From the NCBI GenBank assembly GCA_963663615.1, contig OY760517.1, positions 1,984,001-2,048,000 of the forward strand: 64,000 nucleotides of DNA. The letters are read 5' to 3'. The stretch comes from G963663615 sp963663615. Lineage in GTDB: Bacteria; Bacteroidota; Ignavibacteria; Ignavibacteriales; Melioribacteraceae. Below the pieces are notes generated by a model. It worked only from the letters and a program-made list of their open reading frames with translations. It was not told the DNA's origin and searched no databases. Position 1 is the first letter of the stretch, and every line of letters starts with the position of its first letter. The translations under genes and the position numbers were made by a program. Shown here one piece after another: positions 37,244 through 46,306 of this stretch.

Positions 37244-37289
37244 GCCGGCATGGGTATTAAGGGATCCAACCAACCTTTACCATGCCGGC
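37244..37289. terminator. GC-rich ten-base hairpin between manC and the crotonase gene
   Basis: GCCGGCATGG (37244-37253) pairs perfectly with CCATGCCGGC (37280-37289); the 26-base loop contains a further AAGG/CCTT pairing around GATCCAACCAA. On the minus strand it is followed by ATCTTTATTTT, a passable terminator for the crotonase gene; on the plus strand it is followed by CCGGGATTT. Much richer in G+C than its surroundings. A shared terminator is the simplest reading, a repeat element the alternative. Confidence 0.6.
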
Positions 37290-37301
37290 CCGGGATTTAA
37301 T

Positions 37302-37322
37302 ACAGGTATTTCGGGGCACCTG
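37302..37322. other. Second small hairpin next to the GC-rich one
   Basis: ACAGGT (37302-37307) and ACCTGT (37317-37322) form a six-base stem over the loop ATTTCGGGG, next to a run of eight A on the plus strand. On the minus strand the T run precedes rather than follows the stem, so it is not a normal terminator for the crotonase gene. Confidence 0.45.
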
Positions 37323-37332
37323 TAAAAAAAAC

Positions 37333-38103
37333 TTATCTATAAACGTAATTTACTTCTTTCTCGAAGAATGTATCTATTTCACGATGTAAGGCATAAACTA
37401 GTCCTTTCGTACTCTGAATAACCTGTGTATCCATTTCGCATATTTTACTTGCTTCTTCAATGCATCTGTGTTCAAATTCTTCTGTTTGATATATTTGGTT
37501 AATTAGACCCAATTCAAGAGCAGAAGTTGCATCAATTTCGCCACCTCTTAATAAAAACCTCACGGCATTACCCTGCCCAACAAATTTAGGCAAGAAATAT
37601 GGTAACGCACCACTTGGATGTAAGCCATACCTTGCATGAGAAAGTAGGAATCTTAAATCAGGAGTGGCAAACCTGAAATCGAATGCAAGAGTTAACCCAA
37701 AAAACGGAGTTACAACTTCACCCTGCAATCCACCAATAACAATTTTACTAAATCTGGTAAGTTTACGGATATAGTTAACAAGCATATTTATTTCAATTGC
37801 TCTAATCTCACCTCGCTTAAACTTCGATATTTTATTCGGATTATTTTTATCCGGACCAACGTCAGCAACACTTTCAAGAAACGAATGGTAAACATCACTT
37901 CCAAGACAGTTTCCTGAATTGAAAATCAGTATTCCCTTAATATCTTTGTTTTTCTCAACCTCATCAAACCATGGTATTACATCCTGATTCTTCTCAAGAT
38001 CTGTTAAAGTTTGAAAAGCAGAACACTTCATGTTTATAATTACAATATTATCATGAACCCTTGCTTGAAGTTCATCTCTGTCGATATTAAATAAGCTTTC
38101 CAT
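37333..38103 (-). CDS. Crotonase-superfamily protein (enoyl-CoA hydratase/isomerase-like), catalytic glutamates not evident
   Basis: Protein of 256 residues with the crotonase fold: GILIFNSGNCLGSDVY and GGLQGEVVTPFFGLTLAFDFRFA correspond to the oxyanion-hole strands, and RYGLHPSGALPYFLPKFVG to the segment after them. In true enoyl-CoA hydratases two glutamates lie in that last region; here they are not visible, and the usual GGG/E turn is replaced by FFGLTLAFD. A different reaction or a non-hydratase role is likely. It is co-oriented with and 57 bases downstream of the RND pump gene, with a hairpin between them. Confidence 0.75.
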   Translation of the reverse strand: MESLFNIDRDELQARVHDNIVIINMKCSAFQTLTDLEKNQDVIPWFDEVEKNKDIKGILIFNSGNCLGSDVYHSFLESVADVGPDKNNPNKISKFKRGEIRAIEINMLVNYIRKLTRFSKIVIGGLQGEVVTPFFGLTLAFDFRFATPDLRFLLSHARYGLHPSGALPYFLPKFVGQGNAVRFLLRGGEIDATSALELGLINQIYQTEEFEHRCIEEASKICEMDTQVIQSTKGLVYALHREIDTFFEKEVNYVYR

Positions 38104-38126
38104 AGTTCCTCCGCTATATATATTAC

Positions 38127-38148
38127 CACCGGGTTTTTACGCCCGGTG
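38127..38148. terminator. Hairpin between the RND pump gene and the crotonase gene
   Basis: CACCGGG (38127-38133) pairs with CCCGGTG (38142-38148) over an eight-base loop. On the minus strand it is followed by GTAATATATA rather than a T run, so it may only weaken transcription into the crotonase gene or stabilise the upstream message. Confidence 0.5.
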
Positions 38149-38160
38149 TGAAAGTTCTAT

Positions 38161-41100
38161 TTATTTTTTTCTTCCGTAAGCTACGTAATAGAAAGCAGGA
38201 ATAACAAATAATGCCAATACTGTTGAAGCTACCAAACCACCAATACTAACAATACCCATCGGCACACGCATCTCAGCACCTGCATCACCAATACCCATTG
38301 CCATTGGTAACATACCAAGTATAATAGCAGTGGATGACATCAAAATTGGTTTTAGCTTTGTAGGGCAAGCGGCAATTATTGCATCTTTTGCACCCATGCC
38401 ATCTTCTCTCATTAACTGGTTAGTATAATCGAGCATAAGGATAGCATTATTCACTACAATACCAAGTAGCATCAACACAGCCATCAATGCAGTTAAACCA
38501 AGCGATACATTCATGTAGTATAATGAAACAAATACACCGATAAACGCCAATGGTAGTGTAATAAGAATAAACACTGGCTGAATAAAGCTTTCAAGTATTG
38601 CTGCAAGAAGCATATAAGTTAGCATAATTGCCAGTAATAGAGCAAAACCAAAATCAAGAACCATTTCAGTCATCATTTTTGACTGACCACCCCACTCATA
38701 TTTATAGCCGGTTGGGAAGTCAATATTTTGTAATCTCCTTTCCATTTCAGCAGTTACATTACCCATCGGTACTTCAGGACTAAATGATGCAGTAAACTGA
38801 ATTGATGTATATTTGTTATAGTGAAGTATTTTTGTATAACCTTCTGTTTTTGTAACATCTGCTAACTGAGATACACGGAATAATTCACCTTTTTGTGATA
38901 CAATTGGAATATTTCCAATTTTTTCAGGTGAATCAACTGAACCATCGTTAAGAGTAACAATAATATCGTATTCTTCACCATCTTCCCTGTACACAGATGC
39001 TTCCAAACCTTCAACCGCAGCACGAACTGTTAAGGCTATTTCCTGGGCAGTTACACCAGTTTCAGCCAATATTTCACGTTTTGGAATAATAGTAATTTCA
39101 GGTTTACCTTCTCTTGAAGTATTATCAAAGTTAATTAAACCTGGAACATCTTTAAGAGAATCAACTATCATTTGTTTATATTCTTCCAATACATCCAAAT
39201 CCTGTCCCTGAAGGTCGAATTGAATTGGCCAACCGCCACCACCACCATTATTATCTGATGCTACGAGAATTTTTGCGTTTGGTATATCAGCCAAATCACG
39301 AACCATATCCTGAATCAATTCAGTTGTTTTTTTGTATCTACCGAGTTCTTCTATAACAGGTCGTTTGCTAAATTCAAATAACCTAACTGTTACAACAGCT
39401 GTATTTGTACCTGTATTCAAATCAGATATCTTACCAAGGTTGGTAATTATATGTTCAACTTCAGGGTACTGTTTAACCTGATCTTCAATTTTCTGAAGTG
39501 TATTTGCAGTTTCAGTTAAATTATAACCGGTTGGTAATTCAACTTCCAGTTTAATTTTACCTTCATCTCGTTCAGGCATAAATTCAAATGCCAGACTTCC
39601 GCCATAAAAGTATGAAGTTGCGATAAACAAAAGGAATGAAAATACAATAACAAGTATTGCCGTTAGTTTGTTCTGCAATATAAATCTTAGTGAAGATTCG
39701 TATGCATTATCCCATTTTTTGAAAAATCCATCAAGCATTCTGTTTAACCCACTCTGTTTCTGCTTTTTAGGCAAAATTAGAGACGCTAACATCGGTGTAA
39801 GCGTAAATGAGAATACAAGTGAAAATATGGTAGCAAAAGAAGCAGATAGCGCAAACTCTGTTAGAAATCTACCTACCATTGACGTCATACTAGCAATTGG
39901 AAGGAAAACAACCAGGTTAGTTAACGTTGATGCAATTACCGCAACTGTAACCTCAGTAGTACCTACTAATGCAGCCGACTTATTATCTTTACCAAGGGAC
40001 TTATGCCTGAATATATTTTCGAGTACAACCACCGAGTTTGCTACCAGAACCCCTACCGACACAGAAAGTCCCATCAAAGTCATAATATTTAGCGACAGAT
40101 TTGCGGCATCCAGAAGCATAAACGTAGCAATAATGGATGTAGGCATTGAAAGTGCAACAATAAATGTTGACCTGATATTACCAAGAAATATGAATAGAAC
40201 TATTGATGTAAATACAATACCAAGAATAATATTACTTAATGTATCATTAACTGAACTTTCAGTAAATTTAGAGTCATCAGTAATCATTATTAGCTGAGCA
40301 CCTTCCGGTAACTGTTTGTTAATTTCAGGCAATGCTTCATTTACAGCCTGAGCAACTTTAACAACATTACCATCGGTACTCTTAATAATATCAAGTTTTA
40401 CTACATTAGGATCTTGAACTTTCTCAACATTATTAAAATAGATAGCTCTTTCCCTAACATCTTTTCCGGCATCCTTTACGTCAGCAATTTGACCAAGTAG
40501 TTTATTACCGTACATAGTAGGAATTTGCAGCCTGTTCATTTTTGAAACAGCATCAAACTCACCATCAACCCTAACAGTATATTCCTGATCGCCTATCTGA
40601 AAATACCCACCAGGCAATTTCATATTTTGAGCTTGAAGGATACTAACCAAATTCAACAAACTAATTTTATTTTCAAAAACTATTTTGTCATCAAGTTCAA
40701 CTCTTACAGCACGTTCCTGCCCACCAGAAATATCAACCTGAGCAACACCCTGAATCTGTGACAGCTTATCTTTCAAAGTTTTGTCAGCAAATTCATAAAG
40801 TTCTCTTGGGTCAAGATCACCCGCAAGCACAAGACTCATAATAGGAAATGCACGAATATCAATTTTTTGAATAATCGGGTCTTCAGCATCATCAGGAAGG
40901 TCGTTCAATATCTGATCAACTTTATCCTTTACTTCCGTATTCGCAACATCAACATCTTTCGATAATTTAAATTCAACAATAACAATTGAAGCACCATCAA
41001 GTGAAAAAGACTGAATAGTTTCGATTTCACTAACTGTAGCAATCTGATCTTCAATTTTCTTTGTAATCAAAGTTTCTATTTCTTTTGGACCGGCACCTGG

Positions 41101-41253
41101 ATATATTGTCTGAACAGAAACATAAGGTATTTCCACATCGGGCATGTTGTTCAGATTTATACCAAAATAAGCAAGGGCACCAAAAATTATGAACACAAGT
41201 ATTCCCATTGTGGTCATAATAGGTCTTTCTATCGCAAGTTTAGCTAAAAACAT
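38161..41253 (-). CDS. RND-family efflux pump, inner-membrane transporter
   Basis: Proton-driven transporter of 1030 residues, full family length. Two six-helix halves, each preceded by one helix, with two large periplasmic domains (about 35-330 and 550-855). N terminus FLAKLAIERPIMTTMGILVF, PGAGPKEIETLITKKIED in the porter domain, and the helix-4 motif MGLSVSVGVLVANSVVVLEN (lacking the two Asp of the HAE1 proton relay at their usual place, which here reads VANSVV). Closest by eye to the CzcA/AcrB-like group common in Bacteroidota. Preceded by its adaptor and outer-membrane genes and a TetR regulator. Confidence 0.92.
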   Translation of the reverse strand: MFLAKLAIERPIMTTMGILVFIIFGALAYFGINLNNMPDVEIPYVSVQTIYPGAGPKEIETLITKKIEDQIATVSEIETIQSFSLDGASIVIVEFKLSKDVDVANTEVKDKVDQILNDLPDDAEDPIIQKIDIRAFPIMSLVLAGDLDPRELYEFADKTLKDKLSQIQGVAQVDISGGQERAVRVELDDKIVFENKISLLNLVSILQAQNMKLPGGYFQIGDQEYTVRVDGEFDAVSKMNRLQIPTMYGNKLLGQIADVKDAGKDVRERAIYFNNVEKVQDPNVVKLDIIKSTDGNVVKVAQAVNEALPEINKQLPEGAQLIMITDDSKFTESSVNDTLSNIILGIVFTSIVLFIFLGNIRSTFIVALSMPTSIIATFMLLDAANLSLNIMTLMGLSVSVGVLVANSVVVLENIFRHKSLGKDNKSAALVGTTEVTVAVIASTLTNLVVFLPIASMTSMVGRFLTEFALSASFATIFSLVFSFTLTPMLASLILPKKQKQSGLNRMLDGFFKKWDNAYESSLRFILQNKLTAILVIVFSFLLFIATSYFYGGSLAFEFMPERDEGKIKLEVELPTGYNLTETANTLQKIEDQVKQYPEVEHIITNLGKISDLNTGTNTAVVTVRLFEFSKRPVIEELGRYKKTTELIQDMVRDLADIPNAKILVASDNNGGGGGWPIQFDLQGQDLDVLEEYKQMIVDSLKDVPGLINFDNTSREGKPEITIIPKREILAETGVTAQEIALTVRAAVEGLEASVYREDGEEYDIIVTLNDGSVDSPEKIGNIPIVSQKGELFRVSQLADVTKTEGYTKILHYNKYTSIQFTASFSPEVPMGNVTAEMERRLQNIDFPTGYKYEWGGQSKMMTEMVLDFGFALLLAIMLTYMLLAAILESFIQPVFILITLPLAFIGVFVSLYYMNVSLGLTALMAVLMLLGIVVNNAILMLDYTNQLMREDGMGAKDAIIAACPTKLKPILMSSTAIILGMLPMAMGIGDAGAEMRVPMGIVSIGGLVASTVLALFVIPAFYYVAYGRKK

Positions 41254-41263
41254 TAATTTCTCC

Positions 41264-42307
41264 TTACTTAACTACGTTCAGTTTTACTCCGGCTGAAAGA
41301 CTACTTCCGCCTTTTGTTACCAGGTTCATACCTTGTTTTAGTCCATCAAGAACTTCTACATCAGCACCACTCTGTTCACCAGTTTTAACATAAACTTTAT
41401 TAGCCTTGTTACCTTCTTCAACAAAAACATACTTACCATTTACATCATTTTTTAGAAGATGAGAAGGAACAACAACTGTTTCGTTATCATAAATTTTTAT
41501 GCTTATTTCAACAGTTGTACCAGCTCTAAGTTTTCCATCGGCATTATTGAATACTATTTCAACATAAAAAGCCTGCTTAGCAGGATCAATAGCCATTGCT
41601 TTTTCAACAACAGTACCTGTAAACTGATAGCCATTATATTTTGCATATGCTTTATCACCAACTTTAATTAAGTCAATTTCTTCAGATGTAGCCCATATTC
41701 TTGCCTTCATTTTACTCAAATTGGCAATAGTAAATAATGGGTCGCCTGCTTTTTTAGCATCACCAACATTAACTTTAACTTCTGTTATAACACCATCATA
41801 AGGAGCATCAACCAAAAGTGTTTGTTTTACAGATTCATAATTCCTTTTTGCAACAACAAACTGAGTTTCAGCATTATCAAAATTCTGACGTGAAGTTTCG
41901 CCAGCATCGAAAAGTGCTTTCATTCTTTTATAAGTTTTTTCAGCATTTTCAAATGAAGCTTTTGCCTGCTGAATCTGTGAACCCGGTAAATCATCAGGAA
42001 ACTCAACAATTACAGCATCTTTTTTAACAAACTGACCAGGTTTTGCGTTAACAGCTTTTACCCTGCCACCAACCATAGCACCTTCAGTTGTTTGTCTTTT
42101 ACCCGAAACACTACTAAAGTATGTAAGGAATTTTTCAAATTTTTCTTTTTTAACCTTGGCTACTTCAACAGGAATACCCTGCTCTCTCTGAAGCTCTTCC
42201 ATACTTTTTGATACTTCAACCTCTTCACTTCCGCAAGCTGTAAGAATTACAGTAAAGATAAAGATCATAGAGTATAATCCGTATTTCATAAACTTGTTGT
42301 TAGTCAT
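41264..42307 (-). CDS. RND efflux adaptor (membrane fusion lipoprotein)
   Basis: Periplasmic adaptor of 347 residues joining the RND pump to the outer-membrane channel. Lipoprotein signal with lipobox LTACG near residue 25. The barrel-sandwich halves are AMVGGRVKAVNAKPGQFVKK and DAPYDGVITEVKVNVGDAKK, flanking a helical hairpin of about 60 residues; beta-barrel and membrane-proximal domains follow. Start set at 42307 (MTNNKFMKYGLY): GGAG lies 11 bases upstream, and other upstream starts would overlap the tolC-like gene. Confidence 0.9.
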   Translation of the reverse strand: MTNNKFMKYGLYSMIFIFTVILTACGSEEVEVSKSMEELQREQGIPVEVAKVKKEKFEKFLTYFSSVSGKRQTTEGAMVGGRVKAVNAKPGQFVKKDAVIVEFPDDLPGSQIQQAKASFENAEKTYKRMKALFDAGETSRQNFDNAETQFVVAKRNYESVKQTLLVDAPYDGVITEVKVNVGDAKKAGDPLFTIANLSKMKARIWATSEEIDLIKVGDKAYAKYNGYQFTGTVVEKAMAIDPAKQAFYVEIVFNNADGKLRAGTTVEISIKIYDNETVVVPSHLLKNDVNGKYVFVEEGNKANKVYVKTGEQSGADVEVLDGLKQGMNLVTKGGSSLSAGVKLNVVK

Positions 42308-42341
42308 GTTCTTTATTTCTCCAGTTTTCATTATTTCAATT

Positions 42342-43751
42342 CTATTTTTGCTGAGTACCAAGTAAGTCATCTAATTCGGCAAGTGCAACCATATAGTCAT
42401 GAATTGCTTGCATTCTATTCGATCTTGCCACTCTAAGTTCCATATCAGCATTTTTAATTTCAAGCTGTGTGCCGGTACCTTCTTTATATCTTATTTGAGC
42501 CAAATCATAAGTTTTTTCAGCAAGTTTAACGTTTCTGTTAAGAGCTTCAATTTGAGATTCAACTTTAATTAGATCATCCAATTGTGATTTCATATTTGAG
42601 GCAAGATAATCTTCAGTTTCGCTTATCTGTAAATCAGTTTGTTTCAATGCAATAAGGCTCTGTTGAACTTTGCTGGTATTACTTCCACCCTTAAACAAAT
42701 TAAGTGATAAACTAACACCAATTGTTGATGATGAGTATGTTGCAAAATCATAATCATCAGCAGAACCATTATATGCATATTCACCAAATGCAGCAATTGT
42801 TGGCCAATAATCTGAACGATCAATAGTTACAAGAGCTTCATCAACTTTCTTTTTAATTTTTAAGGTGTTTAAATCAAGATTTGATTTTAAACATCTAGCA
42901 ATAAGTTCGCTTTTACCTGGATTATTGAACTTGTTGAATTCCAGATCACCTTTAATTGTCACTTCCTGATCCTGCGAAATACCAATTAAAACCTTTAACA
43001 TATTCTTGGCTGTTTCAAAAGAGTTTTCCAGCTCCTTAACTCGTGGCTTAAGATTTTCAACTTGAACTTCAACCTGAAGATATTCATATTCCGATGCAAG
43101 ACCTTGTTCATACAAAGCTTTTACATTACTCAAATTTTCCTGAGCGTTTTCCAAACTTTCGTGCATTATTTCAGAAAGTTCTCTTGTTAATATTGCACCG
43201 TAAAATGCTTTTTTAACGTCCAACACTGTTTTACTTTGCGATGATTTATAAGATTCTTTAGCAAGGTCAAGGTAAATCTCTGAAGCACCAATACCAGTAA
43301 ATACAGCACTATTAAATAATATTTGTGTTACTTTTACTGAAGATTCAAAATTATTTTTCTGTGCAAATGATTGCAACGCCGTTTCCATTGGTAGTAGTTT
43401 TGATTCATCATAAGGAAGTATTCCTTCCTGAAACAATACACCATAAGTTGAGTTATTAAGCATAGAAGCAAAGTCAGGGAAAGGAGTTTTTGGTTTTTCC
43501 AGTAGGGTAGCAAAATTGGCTGCAACATCTACACTAGGCAATGCATTACCAAAAGCTTCATCAACAGCAGCCTCAGCTATGTTAATATCCATTGATGAAA
43601 TCTTTAAGGAACGGTTGTTCTTTAAAGCCATACTAAGAGCATCATCTAAAGTAAGTGTAATTTGCTGAGCAAATAAACTACCACTTAAACCGGTTGCCAC
43701 AGAAGCAAACAGGAGTATGGCAATTATACTCTTGCGAACTGTTATTTGCAT
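42342..43751 (-). CDS. TolC-like outer-membrane efflux protein
   Basis: Outer-membrane factor of 469 residues with signal peptide (IAILLFASVATGLSGSLFAQ). Two repeated halves of the OEP fold: long helices with LSMALKNNRSLKIS at the start and the LAEKTYDLAQIRYKEGTGTQ turn near the C terminus, which is typical of TolC repeats. It lies 14 bases after the tetR-like gene and 34 bases before the adaptor gene, so all are one operon. Nothing irregular. Confidence 0.92.
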   Translation of the reverse strand: MQITVRKSIIAILLFASVATGLSGSLFAQQITLTLDDALSMALKNNRSLKISSMDINIAEAAVDEAFGNALPSVDVAANFATLLEKPKTPFPDFASMLNNSTYGVLFQEGILPYDESKLLPMETALQSFAQKNNFESSVKVTQILFNSAVFTGIGASEIYLDLAKESYKSSQSKTVLDVKKAFYGAILTRELSEIMHESLENAQENLSNVKALYEQGLASEYEYLQVEVQVENLKPRVKELENSFETAKNMLKVLIGISQDQEVTIKGDLEFNKFNNPGKSELIARCLKSNLDLNTLKIKKKVDEALVTIDRSDYWPTIAAFGEYAYNGSADDYDFATYSSSTIGVSLSLNLFKGGSNTSKVQQSLIALKQTDLQISETEDYLASNMKSQLDDLIKVESQIEALNRNVKLAEKTYDLAQIRYKEGTGTQLEIKNADMELRVARSNRMQAIHDYMVALAELDDLLGTQQK

Positions 43752-43765
43752 AATTATTCCGTAAT

Positions 43766-44398
43766 TTATTTATTATTCTTTAAACTTTTAATCACAAATT
43801 TTAATAAAATATTAAAATTTTCTCTTGGTCTCGAAAAATCAACCTCCGACACAAATTCTATTTCACTTGAACTTGATTGAAATATTGAACTGTATTCAAG
43901 CGATTCGTATGTTTCAACCAATGCAGTTGCCAGCTTCTCAGTATCTGTTCCAATAAACTCGCCACTGGCAATACCATCATTCATAATATCTATCATCATC
44001 TGCTTAATACAATACCTAAAACTTTTAACCTGTTTTTTTACTACAGTAACCGTTTCTAAATAAGCCTTTATGGTTAAATCATGAAATGTAGTCTTATCTT
44101 TTGATGCTAATTCTATAACCTTGTATAAATTTCCCAGTTTTTCTTCAGCAGTAGAAAATTTGCTCATAGATTTTTTAACACTAGCTTCAGTTTTCTCAAA
44201 TAACATTGAGATTAGCTCATCAAATAAACTTTCCTTACTGTTAAAGTAATAATACAACGAGTTCTTTTTAATACCTACTTTATCGGCAATATCATCCAGC
44301 GTTGTTTTATTATAACCATAACGAGCAAATACTTTCGCCGCAGCATCTAATATTATATCGCGTTTTTCGTTAAATTGTTCTTTACTACTTTCACTCAT
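43766..44398 (-). CDS. TetR/AcrR-family repressor of the RND operon
   Basis: Regulator of 210 residues. The HTH domain spans about residues 10-60: RDIILDAAAKVFARYGYNKT, LDDIADKVGIKKNSLYYYFN, and SKESLFDELI. The remaining helical region would bind a ligand and dimerise. Start set at 44398 (MSESSKEQF); an open frame extends upstream but would overlap the likely operator and promoter. First gene of the tetR-tolC-adaptor-RND operon, so self-repression with pump genes is the likely regulation. Confidence 0.9.
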   Translation of the reverse strand: MSESSKEQFNEKRDIILDAAAKVFARYGYNKTTLDDIADKVGIKKNSLYYYFNSKESLFDELISMLFEKTEASVKKSMSKFSTAEEKLGNLYKVIELASKDKTTFHDLTIKAYLETVTVVKKQVKSFRYCIKQMMIDIMNDGIASGEFIGTDTEKLATALVETYESLEYSSIFQSSSSEIEFVSEVDFSRPRENFNILLKFVIKSLKNNK

Positions 44399-44401
44399 TC
44401 T

Positions 44402-44436
44402 AACTTTCGAACTTTTTAATTGTTTGTTCGATAACT
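44402..44436. promoter_or_regulatory. Candidate TetR operator upstream of the efflux operon
   Basis: An interrupted inverted repeat lies directly in front of the tetR ATG: AACTTTCGAAC and GTTCGATAACTT with a 13-base spacer. The central CGAAC/GTTCG arms match exactly; the outer parts only partly. Position and symmetry suit a repressor site, but the spacing is large. Confidence 0.3.
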
Positions 44437-44779
44437 TAAATATTCCCGGATATTTTGTCAAGTAAATTTTTCGTGATTTTTGGGCATAATATTATGGGGC
44501 AACTTTTGGGATTTCTATACGTCTGTTACTTTTTGTGCAACATTTTTGTCTTGCAAAACCTTCCCAAATGTACTAAAAATATCAAGTAGAACTCACAAAT
44601 TAGATATTCATACAGCAAAACATCAAGTGTATAACAGAATACTTACTTTGAATGCACACCCCTTTTACAAATATAGTTTATTACAGAATTTCCTTTTGGT
44701 AATATATAATAATAACCAAAAACACTCTCAATAGTTTCCTCGGAGGTATAAACTGCATTGATTTATGTCAATTTTTATT

Positions 44780-44787
44780 TAATTTTG
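44780..44787 (+). promoter_or_regulatory. Candidate -7 promoter box (TAATTTTG) for the small periplasmic protein
   Basis: TAnnTTTG match ending 27 bases before the ATG at 44814 and followed by CAGT, as is the box at 54559-54566. Confidence 0.6.
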
Positions 44788-44813
44788 CAGTCTATAAAAT
44801 TCAATGGAGAACA

Positions 44814-45323
44814 ATGAAAAAGTTATCAATATTACTTCTTTTCTTTACCACATCATTATTTGCACAAAAATATACAGATTATGAACTTTTCCAATTAAAA
44901 CAATTTAGCGGATTGAAAAAAATGGGTCTTTATGTTTGGGAAATTGATCCGGTATTAGTTAAAGAAGGAGTTTCTGAAGATTCATTAAATAATTATGCAA
45001 AAAAGATTCTCGACGCTGCTAATATAAATACTGTAAATTTTCAGGATGCCAGAAGATTGGAAGGTAGCCCATCAATTGAAATTGAGCTAAAAATAGTTAA
45101 ATCGGACTATTCCGTTAATATCTGCGTTTATACTGCTGTACGTTTTATACAGGATGTAGTTTTGGATAGAGACCGCTCCATCCGTAATTATTCGGCAATT
45201 ACCTGGGAACGTAACACACTTTTCTTTGCAAAAGATTTTGAATTAGCCGATAAGTCAATTAACGCTACAAAAAAAATGGTTAACGAATTTGTAAAAGATT
45301 TTCGTCAGGTTAACAAAAACTAG
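44814..45323 (+). CDS. Small exported protein of unknown function
   Basis: Protein of 169 residues with a clear signal peptide (MKKLSILLLFFTTSLFAQ). The mature part is mixed alpha/beta: DAANINTVNFQDARRLEG, then beta strands around ELKIVKSDYSVNICVYTAV and a C-terminal amphipathic helix (KKMVNEFVKDFRQVN). No cysteines or repeats that point to a family. GGAGA lies three bases before the ATG, and a promoter box is well placed. Its last four bases overlap the end of the convergent AEC permease gene. Confidence 0.75.
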   Translation: MKKLSILLLFFTTSLFAQKYTDYELFQLKQFSGLKKMGLYVWEIDPVLVKEGVSEDSLNNYAKKILDAANINTVNFQDARRLEGSPSIEIELKIVKSDYSVNICVYTAVRFIQDVVLDRDRSIRNYSAITWERNTLFFAKDFELADKSINATKKMVNEFVKDFRQVNKN

Positions 45324-46264
45324 ATATAGGAAAAATACCTAAGAATAAACAGTCCAACGGTGATTGTTATTACAGAACCTACCGTACTAAGAACAACTAT
45401 ATTTCCTGTAAGTTTAAGATCACTACCCATCGCACCAGCCATTATAAAACTGGCAATAGCGGTGGGTGTTCCAAATAGTATAAACAATGTAAGTAATTCA
45501 ATCCCCCTAAATCCATACCAAACAGCCAGCGGTGTAAATATTGCAGGGATAAAAACGATTTTTATTAAACTAGCTATTATTGATTCTTTCAGAGAATCTT
45601 TCAGGTAGGAAAAATTAAGTGAGCCACCTATTCCAATTAGTGCCAGCGGTAATGCTATTCGTGCAAGATAGTCACCCGATTTTACAACAACTTCGGGTAT
45701 ATGAACTTTAAGAAGGGAAAAAGGGACTGAAAATACAACAGCCAGGAACAATGGGTTTTTAAGTATTTCAATTATAGAGTTTTTAATCCGATCATTTCCC
45801 TTATGTTGCAACGGAAAAGTAAGTGCAACAATGGAGAGCACATTAAATAGAGGTAATGCGAACACAAGTAATAAAGCAGGTTTGGTTATTGCTTCCGGTC
45901 CATACACGTTTGTAATTAGCGCAAATCCTATAATAGCAAAGTTACTTCTGAATGCACCCTGAATTATTGCACTTACTTTTTTACCATCATTACTTAATGC
46001 CTTTCCTACAACCCAGCATAATCCAAAGTATATAATTGTTGAAATAACAGCAAACAATACAAATGATGTATTAAACTCCTGCGAAACATCTTTTAATGTA
46101 AGTTTTAAGAATATAAAAGCAGGCAGGCTATAATTAAATACCAACTTTGATGATATCTTTACAAAATTATCATCAATTTGCCCCAAAAACCTTAAAACAA
46201 TACCAAGAATTATAATAAGAAATACCGGTGCTGTGCTGGAAAGTAATAAAAGAAAATCGCTCAT
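45320..46264 (-). CDS. AEC-family permease (auxin efflux carrier-like)
   Basis: Membrane transporter of 314 residues with about ten helices. The sequence shows the AEC halves: APVFLIIILGIVLRFLGQID at the N terminus and GTPTAIASFIMAGAMGSD near the C terminus, where the family has its conserved crossover. Members export organic acids such as malate or malonate, or auxin in plants. Substrate here unknown. Convergent with the small exported protein and downstream of the SF2 helicase gene (42-base gap). Confidence 0.85.
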   Translation of the reverse strand: MSDFLLLLSSTAPVFLIIILGIVLRFLGQIDDNFVKISSKLVFNYSLPAFIFLKLTLKDVSQEFNTSFVLFAVISTIIYFGLCWVVGKALSNDGKKVSAIIQGAFRSNFAIIGFALITNVYGPEAITKPALLLVFALPLFNVLSIVALTFPLQHKGNDRIKNSIIEILKNPLFLAVVFSVPFSLLKVHIPEVVVKSGDYLARIALPLALIGIGGSLNFSYLKDSLKESIIASLIKIVFIPAIFTPLAVWYGFRGIELLTLFILFGTPTAIASFIMAGAMGSDLKLTGNIVVLSTVGSVITITVGLFILRYFSYI

Positions 46265-46306
46265 ATAATATTATTATTGGTAATAAATTATTAATTTTTC
46301 AATATA

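Larger units (their letters stand above)
44399..44813. other. 415-base divergent intergenic region
   Basis: Lies between the tetR-like gene (minus) and the small periplasmic protein gene (plus). It holds the candidate operator (44402-44436) and a promoter box (44780-44787). A plus-strand open frame at 44480-44734 has no coding character and no ribosome-binding site. No terminator or repeat was seen in the remainder. Confidence 0.5.

Noticed and set aside
39668..40297. Long plus-strand open frame of about 209 codons
   Set aside because: It is antisense to the conserved RND pump gene and has no ribosome-binding site or family likeness; a shadow of the real frame.
44480..44734. 84-codon plus-strand frame upstream of the periplasmic protein
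   Set aside because: Composition is not coding-like and no start signal is present.
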